NCBI RefSeq assembly: GCF_029504735.1 | Contig: NZ_JAQFIP010000001.1 | Location: 433,550 to 497,549 of the forward strand | Length of the DNA stretch: 64,000 nucleotides | Reading direction: 5' to 3' | DNA from: Ereboglobus sp. PH5-10 | GTDB taxonomy: Bacteria; Verrucomicrobiota; Verrucomicrobiia; Opitutales; Opitutaceae | In this document: piece after piece, positions 40,464-48,826 of the stretch | How the letters are laid out: each line of letters begins with the position of its first letter | How positions within the stretch are numbered: position 1 is the stretch's first letter | Made by a program: the position numbers and the translations under genes | Notes under the pieces: model-generated | What the model was told of the DNA's origin: nothing | Databases searched by the model: none | Seen by the model: only the letters and a program-made list of their open reading frames with translations

Positions 40464-40590
40464 AAAATTTTGGATTTTGGATTTTCGATTTTGGATTGGG
40501 GAGCTGCCGCTCCGTTTTATTTTTCGATTCCCGCTTTCAATTTCGCGCGGCAGCGCGCAATCGAAAATCGAGAATCGAAAATCGAAAATT
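40464..40590. repeat. AATCGAA heptad element, copy B (rplO/secY gap)
   Basis: About 127 bp: left arm of GATTTTN 7-mers, core with GGGAGCTGCCGCTCC and GCGCGGCAGCGCGC, and a right arm of four AATCGAA-type 7-mers. It lies 10 bp beyond the rplO stop codon and right before secY. Confidence 0.9.
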
Positions 40591-40600
40591 CAGTCGCGGC

Positions 40601-41050
40601 TCAAGCCGCGACGGTGGCGGAGCCTCCGGCTTTTTCGAGCTTGGCCTTGGCGGACTCGGAGAACTTGGCGGCGGTGACTTTGAACGCGCGGGAGACTTCG
40701 CCGTCACCAAGAACCTTGAGCTTGGCGCACGCGCAGCGGATGAGGCCGGCCTTGGCGAGGATTTCCGCGTTCACTTCCGTGACACTGTCGTCGAGGGACG
40801 CGAGCTCGCCGACATTGACGACGGCGTATTCGGTGCGGAAGTTGTAGTTGTTGAAGCCGCGGTGCGGGAGCTTGCGATAAAGGGGCATCTGGCCGCCTTC
40901 GAATCCGGGGCGGATGGAGCCGCCGGAACGGGCGGTCTGGCCCTTGCCACCCCTGCCCGAGGTCTTGCCGTGGCCGCCGCCTTCGCCGCAGCCCACGCGT
41001 TTGCGACGGTGAACCGCGCCTTTAACATTTTTGAGTTCGTGAAGTTTCAT
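40601..41050 (-). CDS. rplO: 50S ribosomal protein L15
   Basis: The 149-residue product begins MKLHELKNVKGAVHRRKRVG and has the Gly-rich RNA-binding stretch GGGHGKTSGRGGKGQ and the core GGQMPLYRKLPHRGFNN. It follows rpsE directly; the usual rpmD (L30) between rpsE and rplO is absent, as the 87-bp gap is too short for it. Confidence 0.96.
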   Translation of the reverse strand: MKLHELKNVKGAVHRRKRVGCGEGGGHGKTSGRGGKGQTARSGGSIRPGFEGGQMPLYRKLPHRGFNNYNFRTEYAVVNVGELASLDDSVTEVNAEILAKAGLIRCACAKLKVLGDGEVSRAFKVTAAKFSESAKAKLEKAGGSATVAA

Positions 41051-41106
41051 GTGTGTGTGTTTTCCTAATGTTTGGTCGCCGCATCCGGATTTTTCGGATG
41101 CGACTC

Positions 41107-41137
41107 GGAGGGCGTCGCAAGCGACGCCCCTACGGGT
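41107..41137. repeat. GGGCGTCGC palindrome after the rpsE stop codon
   Basis: Perfect 9-bp stem (41110-41129) in a unit identical over about 29 bp to that after rpsD at 35810, and again running straight into the stop codon. Confidence 0.9.
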
Positions 41138-41824
41138 TTACTCGGCGGCGGGCGCGACCACGGTTTCGCGGGCGGCTTTGATTTGCGCGGCGAGGCGGAG
41201 TTTTTTGAGTCCGTTGAGGGTGGCGTGCACCACGGCGTTGTGGTTCTTGGAACCCATCGACTTGGTGAGCACGTTCTTGACGCCGGCGGCTTCGAGAACC
41301 GCGCGGACGGCGCCACCGGCGATGAGGCCGGTGCCGGGAACCGCGGGGCGGAGGAGGACGCGACCGCCGTCATATTCGCCGTAAACTTCGTGGGGGATCG
41401 TGTCGCCCTTGATTTTCACGGAGACCATGCGCTTCTTGGCGTGCTCGGTGCTCTTCTTGATGGCGTCGGGCACTTCGTTGGCCTTGCCGAAGCCGATGCC
41501 GACGGAGCCTTTCTTGTCTCCAACGACGGCGAGGGCGGAAAAGCTGAAACGGCGTCCGCCTTTGACGACCTTGGCGCAGCGGTTGATGAAGACAATTTTT
41601 TCGACGAGCTCGGGCGCGTTGGGATCGATGTTCGCGGTGTCACGACGGTCGCGACGGGGGCCGCGTCCGCGCTCGCCGCCTTCGCGGCGCTCGCCACGGG
41701 AGGTGCGTCCGCGACGGGGCGCCTCAACAGCGGCTTCGGGTGCGGCGGGCGTGTTTTCAACGGCGGCGACGGCCGCGGGGGCGGCTTCGGCCGGTGTGAC
41801 GGGAGATTCGTTTTCGGTGCTCAT
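41138..41824 (-). CDS. rpsE: 30S ribosomal protein S5 with an Arg-rich N-terminal extension
   Basis: The S5 double-stranded-RNA-binding domain ([18 protein letters not shown]) and C-terminal domain occupy residues about 75-228. The first ~65 residues are an extension, first Ala/Pro/Glu-rich and then Arg/Gly-rich ([17 protein letters not shown]); E. coli S5 has 166 residues. The start at 41824 follows rplR by only 4 bp. Confidence 0.95.
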   Translation of the reverse strand: MSTENESPVTPAEAAPAAVAAVENTPAAPEAAVEAPRRGRTSRGERREGGERGRGPRRDRRDTANIDPNAPELVEKIVFINRCAKVVKGGRRFSFSALAVVGDKKGSVGIGFGKANEVPDAIKKSTEHAKKRMVSVKIKGDTIPHEVYGEYDGGRVLLRPAVPGTGLIAGGAVRAVLEAAGVKNVLTKSMGSKNHNAVVHATLNGLKKLRLAAQIKAARETVVAPAAE

Positions 41825-41828
41825 TTTA

Positions 41829-42191
41829 TTAGAATACGAGGCCGCCTTCGCGTGCTGCGTCAGCGAATACTTTGACTTTGCCGTGGTAGGGTGCGCCCGC
41901 GCGGTCGAAGACGACGCTCTCAATGCCGGCGGCCTTGGCCTTGGCGGCGAAGGCGGTGCCAAGCTCCTTGGCTCCATTGAGGTTGGCGGCGAGTTTCTTG
42001 GCGCGGAGTTCCTTGTCGAGGCTGGAGAGGAAGGCGAGCGTGGTGCCCGCGTCGTCGTTGATGGCCTGGGCGTAGATGTGCTTGGTGGTGAAGCGCACGC
42101 AGAGGCGCGGGCGGGCGGCTGTGCCTTGGACCTTCTTGCGGATTCTCCAGCGGCGTTTCTGGAGGAGGTCGGCTTTGCGTTGAGTGTTCAT
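41829..42191 (-). CDS. rplR: 50S ribosomal protein L18
   Basis: 5S rRNA-binding protein. 120 residues, beginning [20 protein letters not shown], with the conserved [19 protein letters not shown] and ending [23 protein letters not shown]. Normal length; order rplF-rplR-rpsE is standard. Confidence 0.97.
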   Translation of the reverse strand: MNTQRKADLLQKRRWRIRKKVQGTAARPRLCVRFTTKHIYAQAINDDAGTTLAFLSSLDKELRAKKLAANLNGAKELGTAFAAKAKAAGIESVVFDRAGAPYHGKVKVFADAAREGGLVF

Positions 42192-42217
42192 TTTGAAATA
42201 GTGTGGGTTGCGGGTTG

Positions 42218-42766
42218 TTAGGCGACGGTTTTGCCTTCCTTGCGGCGGACGCGCTCGGCGTGTTCTCCGACGATGCGGACGCCTTTGCCCTTGTAGGGTT
42301 CGGGCGGGTAGTAGGCGCGGATGTTGGCGGTGACTTCGCCGACGACTTGCTTGTCAGCACCCTCGACCTTGAGCTTGGTCTGGTCGGTGACGGTGATTTT
42401 GATGCCTTCGGGAATGTCGTAAACGATGGGATGCGAATAGCCGAGTGCGAGGTCGAGCTGGTTGGCGCCCTTGAGGGCTGCCTTAAAACCGACGCCCTGA
42501 ATTTCGAGCTCCTTGGCGTAGCCGTCGGTGACGCCCTTGATCATGTTGCTGATCACGGCGCGGGCGGTGCCATACATGGAGCGCGCGAAGCGGGTTTCGT
42601 CAACGGGTGTGACGGTGATTTTGCCATCCTTGTTTTCGAGCTTTACGACGGGGGCGAAGGTTTTTGTGAGTTTGCCCTTCGGGCCTTCGACGTGGACGGT
42701 GGTGTCCTTGATCTCGACTTTGACTTTTTCGGGAATGGTAACGGGAACTTTGCCGATACGTGACAT
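42218..42766 (-). CDS. rplF: 50S ribosomal protein L6
   Basis: The 182-residue product shows two L6 repeats and the C-terminal signature EPYKGKGVRIVGEHAERVRRK (as PEPYKGKGVRI). It is one of the genes here with a clear Shine-Dalgarno (AAAGGAG about 12 nt before ATG), unlike most neighbours. Confidence 0.97.
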   Translation of the reverse strand: MSRIGKVPVTIPEKVKVEIKDTTVHVEGPKGKLTKTFAPVVKLENKDGKITVTPVDETRFARSMYGTARAVISNMIKGVTDGYAKELEIQGVGFKAALKGANQLDLALGYSHPIVYDIPEGIKITVTDQTKLKVEGADKQVVGEVTANIRAYYPPEPYKGKGVRIVGEHAERVRRKEGKTVA

Positions 42767-42798
42767 GGTGATGATCTCCTTTTTCTCGGTGTTGCGGG

Positions 42799-43191
42799 TT
42801 ACCAGACGTTGCAGATGAGCTCGCCGCCGAGTTTCTCGCGACGGCAGTCCTGGTCCTTGAGGACGCCCTTGGATGTCGAGAGGATGGCGATGCCGAGTCC
42901 GTTGAGGACGCGGGGAATTTCATTGTAACCGCAGTAGAGGCGGCGGCCGGGCGTGGAAACGCGGGTGATGTTGGTGAGCACGGGAGCACTGTCCACATAC
43001 TTCATTTTGACGACGAGGGTCTTGTGCCCCTGCGCGTCGGAACCGGTGGTGTAGTCGGAGACGTAACCCTCGGTCTTGAGGATGGCGGCGATGCCTTCCT
43101 TGTATTTGGAGTGCGGCGCGGCGCACTCGGCGAGACCGGCCTTCGACGCATTGCGGAGGCGGGTCAGGAAATCACTGATCGGATCTGTCAT
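42799..43191 (-). CDS. rpsH: 30S ribosomal protein S8
   Basis: The 130-residue product begins MTDPISDFLTRLRNASKAGL and ends GVLKDQDCRREKLGGELICNVW, with the conserved C-terminal Gly-Gly-Glu region that binds 16S helix 21. In E. coli S8 is the spc operon translational repressor; whether this applies here is not known. Confidence 0.97.
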   Translation of the reverse strand: MTDPISDFLTRLRNASKAGLAECAAPHSKYKEGIAAILKTEGYVSDYTTGSDAQGHKTLVVKMKYVDSAPVLTNITRVSTPGRRLYCGYNEIPRVLNGLGIAILSTSKGVLKDQDCRREKLGGELICNVW

Positions 43192-43266
43192 GATGTTGGA
43201 TGTTTTTGTTTAATTTCCCTCGGGTCATATCCGACCCCCGGGGAGAAAATTAAGTTTTTCGCTTTG

Positions 43267-43572
43267 TTACCAGGATGACTTCGTGACGCCGGGGATTTTG
43301 CCAGCGAGGGCGAGTTCGCGGAACTGGATGCGGGAGACGCCGTATTTGCGGTTGTAGGCGCGGGGGCGTCCGGAGAGGGCGCAGCGGTTGCGGATGCGCA
43401 CGGACGAGGAGTTGCGCGGAAGCTTCTGGAGCTTTTTCTGCGCGGCGTAGAATTCCTCCTCCGGGGTGTCCGGATTGGCGATGAGGGCTTTCAACTCGGC
43501 GCGCCGTGCCTTGTATTTCTCGGTCATGGCAATGCGCTTCTTGTTGCGTTCGATGGCTGATGTTTTCGGCAT
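43267..43572 (-). CDS. rpsN: 30S ribosomal protein S14 (long, zinc-free type)
   Basis: 101 residues, the same length as E. coli S14, without the CxxC zinc motifs of the short form. Core [21 protein letters not shown] and C-terminus [15 protein letters not shown] are canonical. Confidence 0.97.
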   Translation of the reverse strand: MPKTSAIERNKKRIAMTEKYKARRAELKALIANPDTPEEEFYAAQKKLQKLPRNSSSVRIRNRCALSGRPRAYNRKYGVSRIQFRELALAGKIPGVTKSSW

Positions 43573-43604
43573 GTCGAAAAAGAGTTTTGAAAAGTTGTTT
43601 TGGG

Positions 43605-44192
43605 TTACGCGGCCTTGGGCGCGGGCGCGGCGGCGGCGGTTTCGGAGCGGCGGAAAGGCATTCCGAGGAGCTTGAGAAGCTCGCGGCCTTCCTCGTCGGT
43701 CTTGGCGGTGGTGTTGATTGAGATGTCGAGACCCATGGTCTTCTTCACATTCTCAACGGTGATTTCGGGGAAGATGGTGAAGTCGGTGATGCCGAGGTTG
43801 TAGTTGCCCTGACCGTCGAGCTTGGGCGAGATGCCGCGGAAGTCGCGAATGGTGGGGAGGGCGACGGCGAGGAGGCGGTAGAGGAAATCCCACATGGCAT
43901 TGCCACGAAGGGTGACAAACGCGCCAACGATTTGACCCTGGCGGAGCTTGAAGTTCGAGACGGCCTTTTTGCTCTTGGTGTAGACGGGCTTTTGTCCGGC
44001 GATGAGGCCGAGATCCCGGCCGATGTCGGTGATCTGGTTCTTGTCCGCGTCGGAATCAATGCCGGTGTTGAGCACGATTTTGACGAGTTTCGGCACTTCG
44101 TGCCTGTTCTTGTAGCCGCGGCTCTTGATGAGTTCGGCGATGATTTGCTCGGTGTAGAGCTTCTTAAGTGCGGGTGTGTATTTTTCGCTCAT
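43605..44192 (-). CDS. rplE: 50S ribosomal protein L5
   Basis: 5S rRNA-binding protein of the central protuberance. The 195-residue product has [19 protein letters not shown], the [20 protein letters not shown] segment and [18 protein letters not shown]. The start at 44192 ([13 protein letters not shown]) is preferred over 44216. A small Ala/Pro tail is the only addition to the usual ~180 residues. Confidence 0.97.
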   Translation of the reverse strand: MSEKYTPALKKLYTEQIIAELIKSRGYKNRHEVPKLVKIVLNTGIDSDADKNQITDIGRDLGLIAGQKPVYTKSKKAVSNFKLRQGQIVGAFVTLRGNAMWDFLYRLLAVALPTIRDFRGISPKLDGQGNYNLGITDFTIFPEITVENVKKTMGLDISINTTAKTDEEGRELLKLLGMPFRRSETAAAAPAPKAA

Positions 44193-44235
44193 TGGTGCAA
44201 GGCCCCGGATTTCCAACCCGTGGGCATCTGAGTTT

Positions 44236-44273
44236 TTGAAAAGTGTGAAGAGTGTGGTGTGAAAAGTGAAAAG
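44236..44273. repeat. GTGAAGA-type heptad arm between rplX and rplE
   Basis: Degenerate units of the form GTGAAGA/GTGAAAA, similar to the left arm at 34640-34674. A matching right arm is not seen. It lies in the gap between rplE start and rplX stop. Confidence 0.5.
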
Positions 44274-44307
44274 GGGACAACGCTAGGGTTTGTCCCGCTC
44301 GTGGCGA

Positions 44308-44571
44308 TTACTTTTTCGCGGATTTTTCCTTCTTCTCAGCCGCGGCTTGCAGCTTGAGGTTGGAAATATGAATGGTGCCTTCGCGCTCGATGATGCCGCC
44401 GGGCTTTTGCTCGCCCTGGGCCTTGGTGTGGCGCTTGATGAGGGCGAGGCCTTCAACGCGGGCGCGCTGCTTGGCGGGGAGGATTTCGAGAATCTTGCCC
44501 GTCTTGCCTTTGTGGGAGCCTGAGATGACGGCGACGGTGTCGCCGCGTTTGACGTGGAATTTGGTAGCCAT
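44308..44571 (-). CDS. rplX: 50S ribosomal protein L24
   Basis: Assembly-initiating protein. 87 residues with the KOW motif in RGDTVAVISGSHKGKTGKIL and a Lys-rich end. Shorter than E. coli L24 (104) but complete in the KOW region. Its start lies 2 bp after the rplN stop. Confidence 0.96.
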   Translation of the reverse strand: MATKFHVKRGDTVAVISGSHKGKTGKILEILPAKQRARVEGLALIKRHTKAQGEQKPGGIIEREGTIHISNLKLQAAAEKKEKSAKK

Positions 44572-44573
44572 TG

Positions 44574-44939
44574 TTAGAGAACCTCCGGTGCGAGGGAGAT
44601 GATTTTCATGAAGTTCTTGGCGCGCAGTTCGCGGGCCACGGGGCCGAAGATGCGGGTGCCCTTCGGGTTGCCGTCGGGTCCGATGATGACGATCGCGTTG
44701 CTGTCGAAGCGCAGGTAGCTGCCGTCGGCGCGGCGGATGGGAGCCTTGGTGCGGACGACAACGGCCTTGGTGACTTCGCCTTTCTTGACGGTGGCATCGG
44801 TCGTGCTGTCCTTGATGTGGACGGTGATGATGTCGCCGACGCCGGCGGTGTCAGTCATCTGGCCTTTCTTGCGGATGTAGGAGGCGGTGCGCGCGCCGGT
44901 GTTGTCGGCTACGTCGAGGAGTGAGCGGAGTTGGATCAT
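44574..44939 (-). CDS. rplN: 50S ribosomal protein L14
   Basis: 121 residues beginning [20 protein letters not shown], with [20 protein letters not shown] and the C-terminal [25 protein letters not shown]-type Shine-Dalgarno lies about 10 nt before the start. Order rpsQ-rplN-rplX is canonical. Confidence 0.97.
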   Translation of the reverse strand: MIQLRSLLDVADNTGARTASYIRKKGQMTDTAGVGDIITVHIKDSTTDATVKKGEVTKAVVVRTKAPIRRADGSYLRFDSNAIVIIGPDGNPKGTRIFGPVARELRAKNFMKIISLAPEVL

Positions 44940-44957
44940 GGTGTGTGGCTCCTTGTA

Positions 44958-45302
44958 TTATTCGGCCTTGGCTTCGTCAGCGGCGGCTTTTGCGGTTTTG
45001 GTGGGAACGGTCGCGGCAACATCGGCTTCGGTGACGGCGGCGGAGGCGCTCACGGCTTTTTCGATGATGCTCACGAGGCGCCAGCGCTTGAGGCGCGAGA
45101 TCGGGCGCGTCTCCATGATCTCAACCTTGTCGCCGAGGCCGGCTTCGTTCTTCTCGTCGTGAACGTGCACGACGGTTTTGCGGTTGATGACTTTGCGGTA
45201 GCGCGGATGCGGAACCTTGAAGGGGACGGTGACTTTGATTGACTTGTCGCCGGAGCGGCTGGTGACGATGCCGACGAGGTCTTTGCGATTGTTGCGTGTC
45301 AT
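44958..45302 (-). CDS. rpsQ: 30S ribosomal protein S17
   Basis: 114 residues: the OB-fold S17 core (NRKDLVGIVTSRSGDKSIK, HPRYRKVINRKTVVHVHDE, ETRPISRLKRWRLV) plus a ~30-residue Ala-rich C-terminal tail not found in E. coli S17 (84 residues). The start at 45302 follows a three-unit heptad repeat. Confidence 0.95.
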   Translation of the reverse strand: MTRNNRKDLVGIVTSRSGDKSIKVTVPFKVPHPRYRKVINRKTVVHVHDEKNEAGLGDKVEIMETRPISRLKRWRLVSIIEKAVSASAAVTEADVAATVPTKTAKAAADEAKAE

Positions 45303-45306
45303 GTTA

Positions 45307-45327
45307 AGTGCGGATTGCGGATTGCGG
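45307..45327. repeat. ATTGCGG heptad repeat between rpmC and rpsQ
   Basis: Three consecutive 7-bp units (AGTGCGG once, ATTGCGG twice) directly before the rpsQ start, another sequence family with the same 7-bp period. Confidence 0.6.
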
Positions 45328-45336
45328 TATGACCTC

Positions 45337-45537
45337 TTATTTCGCGGCGGCGGCGAGCTTGGCGGTCTTGGTGGTTTCCATGCGGGCGATGTCCTTGCGA
45401 ATGCCGCGGATGGTGTGGGTTTTCTCAACTTGGCCGGTTTGCTTGCGCAGGCGGAGCTGGAGGAGCTGCTCGCGGGCTTCGCGGAGCTTGACGTCGAGTT
45501 CCTTGAGGGAGAGTTCGTTGATTTCTTTGGAAGTCAT
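45337..45537 (-). CDS. rpmC: 50S ribosomal protein L29
   Basis: 66 residues with the two-helix L29 pattern ([20 protein letters not shown] then [16 protein letters not shown]). It sits between rplP and rpsQ as in E. coli. Binds near the tunnel exit, next to L23. Confidence 0.95.
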   Translation of the reverse strand: MTSKEINELSLKELDVKLREAREQLLQLRLRKQTGQVEKTHTIRGIRKDIARMETTKTAKLAAAAK

Positions 45538-45569
45538 GGCGTGTCGTCTTTTGGTTTCAGGTTGTGGTT

Positions 45570-45992
45570 TTAGACGTTCGCGCCTTCACGGGTGATGAAG
45601 CGGCAGTGGAAGGGGAGCTTCGCGTCGGCGAGGCGGAAGGCCTCCTTGGCGATCGTGGCGGGAACGCCGGCGAGTTCGAAGAGAACCGCGCCCGGCTTGA
45701 TCACGGCGACGTAGTATTCGACGGGACCCTTGCCCTGGCCCTGGCGAACCTCGGCGGGTTTTTTCGTGATCGGCTTGTGGGGGAAAACGCGAATCCAGAG
45801 TTTGCCCTTGCGCTTGAGGTGGCGGGAAATGGTGACGCGAGCGGCCTCGATTTGGCGGCCGGTCATGTTGCCACGGGTGAGGGACTGGAGCGCGTAGTCG
45901 CCGAAAGCGACTGTGTTTCCGCCCTTGGCATTCCCTTTGCGGGAGCCTTTTTGGACTTTGCGATATTTGGTGCGTGATGGTGCGAGAGCCAT
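45570..45992 (-). CDS. rplP: 50S ribosomal protein L16
   Basis: 140 residues beginning [20 protein letters not shown], with [20 protein letters not shown] and [20 protein letters not shown]; organises the A-site tRNA region. A strong Shine-Dalgarno (AAAGGAG) lies about 11 nt before ATG. Confidence 0.97.
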   Translation of the reverse strand: MALAPSRTKYRKVQKGSRKGNAKGGNTVAFGDYALQSLTRGNMTGRQIEAARVTISRHLKRKGKLWIRVFPHKPITKKPAEVRQGQGKGPVEYYVAVIKPGAVLFELAGVPATIAKEAFRLADAKLPFHCRFITREGANV

Positions 45993-46039
45993 GGAGTGTG
46001 TCTCCTTTGTTTAAAGATGTTGCGGCTGGGTGCTGCGGA

Positions 46040-46675
46040 TTAGTTGGTTGCTTCGGCTTCTTTTTTACAGATCCAGCACTTGACGCCGATCTTGCCGTAA
46101 ACGGTTTGGGCCTCGGAGAAGCCGTAGTCGATTTGTTCGCGCATGGTGTGGAGCGGAACGCGGCCCTTGCGCTGCCATTCGCGGCGGGCGATGTCGGAAC
46201 CGCCGAGACGGCCCGAGCACTGGATTCGGATGCCCTCGACGCCGAGGTTCATGGCGATTTCGACGGCCTTTTTCATGGCGCGGCGGAAGGCGATGCGGCG
46301 TTCGAGCTGGAGGGCGACGGACTCGGCGACGAGTTGCGCGTCGGTCTCGGGTTTCTTGACCTCGGTGATGTCGAGGAGGATTTCCTTGCCGGTGAGCTTG
46401 GCGAGGTCGTCCTTGATCTTGTCGATTTCCTGTCCCTTGCGGCCGATGACGATGCCGGGGCGGGCGGTGTAGATTTTGACGCGGACGCGGTTGGAGGCGC
46501 GCTCGATGAAGATGCGGGGGACGGAGGCTTGCTTGAGTTTCTCCATCAGTTTCTCGCGGATGAGCTGGTCTTCTGCGAGGAGCTTGGCGAAGTCTTTTTT
46601 GTTCGCATACCAGCGGGATTGCCAGTTGCGGTGAACTGCGAGGCGGAAGCCGACGGGATTGGTTTTTTGGCCCAT
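46040..46675 (-). CDS. rpsC: 30S ribosomal protein S3
   Basis: 211 residues beginning [20 protein letters not shown], with the KH domain [20 protein letters not shown] and C-terminal [15 protein letters not shown]. Part of the mRNA entry helicase site. Slightly shorter than E. coli S3 (233), missing the variable tail. Confidence 0.97.
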   Translation of the reverse strand: MGQKTNPVGFRLAVHRNWQSRWYANKKDFAKLLAEDQLIREKLMEKLKQASVPRIFIERASNRVRVKIYTARPGIVIGRKGQEIDKIKDDLAKLTGKEILLDITEVKKPETDAQLVAESVALQLERRIAFRRAMKKAVEIAMNLGVEGIRIQCSGRLGGSDIARREWQRKGRVPLHTMREQIDYGFSEAQTVYGKIGVKCWICKKEAEATN

Positions 46676-46690
46676 GGTGGTTGCGTAAAA

Positions 46691-47035
46691 TTAGTTGTTG
46701 TCTTGGCCGTCGGTGAGGACGATGCGGATGTGGGACATCTTCTTGCGGCGGGGCGCGGCGGAACCGCGGGCGGCCGCCTTGAAGCGCTTGAGCACGGGGC
46801 CGTTTTCAATGACGGCGAGCTTCACGGTGAGCGCGTCGGCGTTGAGGTTGTGATTGTTCTCCGCGTTTGCGACGGCGGAGTTGAGGGTCTTGGCGATGAG
46901 GCGCGCGGATTTGCGCGTGATGACGCTCAAGAGGTTGCGCGCGTCGGCCACGGTGCGGCCTTGAATGGTGCGCGAGACTTCGCGCATTTTTTTCGGCGAC
47001 ATGCGCGCGTATCGTGTGAGTGCTTGGACTTCCAT
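46691..47035 (-). CDS. rplV: 50S ribosomal protein L22
   Basis: 114 residues (MEVQALTRYARMSPKKMREV, ending RRKKMSHIRIVLTDGQDNN) with the beta-hairpin that lines the exit tunnel. A long A/C-rich leader with CAACCA units precedes it, and a heptad element separates it from rpsS. Confidence 0.96.
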   Translation of the reverse strand: MEVQALTRYARMSPKKMREVSRTIQGRTVADARNLLSVITRKSARLIAKTLNSAVANAENNHNLNADALTVKLAVIENGPVLKRFKAAARGSAAPRRKKMSHIRIVLTDGQDNN

Positions 47036-47141
47036 GTGTTTGTTAACGATTCCGGTTTGGCGGCGATAGCGGGAGCGGTTGGTTATTGGGCTCCCCTACC
47101 CTTTTGGTTGTTTGGTTGTTGGTGAGAAAAGTGGTGGTTTT

Positions 47142-47252
47142 TATTTTCGATTTTCGATTCTCGATTTTGGATTGGGAGCTTCCGCTCCGTTTTCGTTTTC
47201 GGTGCCGCGCAGCAGCGCGCAATCGAAAATCCAAAATCCAAAATCGAAAATC
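47142..47252. repeat. AATCGAA heptad element, copy C (rpsS/rplV gap)
   Basis: About 111 bp: left arm of four ATTTTCG-type 7-mers, core with GGGAGCTTCCGCTCC and GCGCAGCAGCGCGC, right arm of AATCGAA/AATCCAA 7-mers. Ends one base before the rpsS stop codon. Confidence 0.92.
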
Positions 47253-47253
47253 A

Positions 47254-47529
47254 CTAGACTTCCTTGCGGGTCATGCCGCCGTGAGCCTTGAAGACGCGGG
47301 TGAGCGCGAATTCGCCGAGCTTGTGGCCGACCATGTTTTCGGTGACGTGCACGGCCACGAAAGCCTTGCCGTTGTGGACGTTGAAGGTGTGGCCGACGAA
47401 ATCGGGCGTGATTGTCGAGCGGCGCGACCAGGTCTGGATGGGTTTGCGCGACTTGGTTTCGACTGCCTTCTCAATTTTTTCCATGAGATGGTAGTCGACG
47501 TAGAAACCTTTTTTGATTGAGCGTGCCAT
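47254..47529 (-). CDS. rpsS: 30S ribosomal protein S19
   Basis: 91 residues beginning [20 protein letters not shown], with [20 protein letters not shown] and [18 protein letters not shown]. Contacts S13 at the head. Normal length; order rplB-rpsS-rplV is standard. Confidence 0.97.
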   Translation of the reverse strand: MARSIKKGFYVDYHLMEKIEKAVETKSRKPIQTWSRRSTITPDFVGHTFNVHNGKAFVAVHVTENMVGHKLGEFALTRVFKAHGGMTRKEV

Positions 47530-47540
47530 GTGGGAGGAAT

Positions 47541-47642
47541 TTCTGAAGACCTGAAAGCCTGAAGGCTGAAGGTCGGGTTGTTATTCGGTGAGTGTTTTGC
47601 GGTTTGTTGTTTCAGCCTTCAGGTTTTCAGGCTTTCAGGCTT
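47541..47642. repeat. TTCAG octad/heptad element between rplB and rpsS
   Basis: The left arm (47541-47573) has CTGAA units; the right arm (47611-47642) has inverse TTCAG units with a 7-8-bp period and touches the rplB stop codon. The core is unrelated to that of the AATCGAA family. Same arm family as at 28173-28278 and 12996-13034. Confidence 0.75.
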
Positions 47643-48509
47643 TTATTTCTTGCCGCGCGGCGGACGGCCGTTGTGGCGGGTGATGATAAGGCTGTTGGAG
47701 GGCTTGGCGCGCTTGCGGGTCGGGAAGCCCTTGGCGAGCTGCCCCCACGGGGACATGAGGTGCTGGCGTCCGCCACCGCCCTTGGACTTGCCGGCACCAC
47801 CGCCGTTGGGGTGGTCGACGGGATTCATGACCATGCCGCGAACGCGGGGGCGCTTGCCGAGCCAGCGCTTGCGGCCGGCCTTGCCGAGCGAGATGTTCTT
47901 GTTGTCGGCGTTGCCAATGACGCCGATGGTGGCGCGGCAGTTGGCGTTGACGCGGCGGAGTTCGCCGGAGGGAAGCTTGATGGTGGCCTGACCGTCCTCG
48001 ACGTTGACGAGCTCGATCGAGGTGCCGGCGGTGCGGCCCATCTGGGCTCCGCGGCCGGGAAGGAGTTCCACGCAGTTGAGCTTGGTGGAGGGCGGAATGA
48101 CTTCGAGGGGGAAGTTGTTGCCGACAACAAAGTCGTTGTTCGTGGCTTTCTTCGAGCTGAAGATGGTGTCGCCGACCTTGAGGCCCTCGGGAGCGAGGAT
48201 GTAGCGTTTCTCGCCGTTGGTGTAGCAAACGAGGGCGATGCGCGCGGTGCGGTTCGGATCATACTCGATGGCCTGCACCTTGGCGGGCATGTCGAGGATG
48301 TCGCGACGGAAGTCGATGACGCGGTAGAGGCGCTTGTGTCCGCCGCCACGACGGCGCGTGGTGATGCGGCCGTTGTTGTTGCGGCCGCCGGTCTTGCCGT
48401 GCGATTCGGTGAGCGCGCGCTCCGGGCGCTTCTTGGCGAGGCCGGGCGTGACATTCAGTTTCGTGAATCGCGTGGAGGCGGTCAGGGGACGAAGTGATTT
48501 GATAGGCAT
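47643..48509 (-). CDS. rplB: 50S ribosomal protein L2
   Basis: Peptidyl-transferase-associated protein of 288 residues. Conserved GRNNNGRITTRRRGGGHKR, and the catalytic-centre-near VMNPVDHPNGGGAGKSKGG and PWGQLAKGFPTRKRAKPSN. Clear AAGGAG Shine-Dalgarno about 10 nt before ATG 48509. Confidence 0.98.
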   Translation of the reverse strand: MPIKSLRPLTASTRFTKLNVTPGLAKKRPERALTESHGKTGGRNNNGRITTRRRGGGHKRLYRVIDFRRDILDMPAKVQAIEYDPNRTARIALVCYTNGEKRYILAPEGLKVGDTIFSSKKATNNDFVVGNNFPLEVIPPSTKLNCVELLPGRGAQMGRTAGTSIELVNVEDGQATIKLPSGELRRVNANCRATIGVIGNADNKNISLGKAGRKRWLGKRPRVRGMVMNPVDHPNGGGAGKSKGGGGRQHLMSPWGQLAKGFPTRKRAKPSNSLIITRHNGRPPRGKK

Positions 48510-48544
48510 TGTGATGGTTCTCCTTGTTGATGGCGCGCGGCTCG

Positions 48545-48826
48545 TTAGAGGAGCTCGATTTTGTCGCCGGTCTTGAGGGTCACGATCGCCTTTTTGTAGG
48601 CGGAGGTTTTCGACGGGCGGCCCTGGCGGCTGCGTTTGTTTTTGCCGTCGATGTTCATGATGTTCACGCGGGTGACGGTGACCTTGAAGGCTTTCTCAAC
48701 GGCTTCGGCTACCTGGTGCTTGTTGGCCGCGATGTCGACCTCGAAGGTGTATTGGCCGTAGTCCGAGGAGAGTTTGTTGGATTTCTCGGTGAGGAGAACT
48801 TGCTTGAGGACGTGCGTGGTGTTCAT
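48545..48826 (-). CDS. rplW: 50S ribosomal protein L23
   Basis: 93 residues (MNTTHVLKQVLLTEKSNKLS, VEKAFKVTVTRVNIMN) forming the tunnel-exit dock for trigger factor and SRP. Start overlaps the rplD stop by 4 bp (ATGA), so translation is coupled. Confidence 0.96.
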   Translation of the reverse strand: MNTTHVLKQVLLTEKSNKLSSDYGQYTFEVDIAANKHQVAEAVEKAFKVTVTRVNIMNIDGKNKRSRQGRPSKTSAYKKAIVTLKTGDKIELL

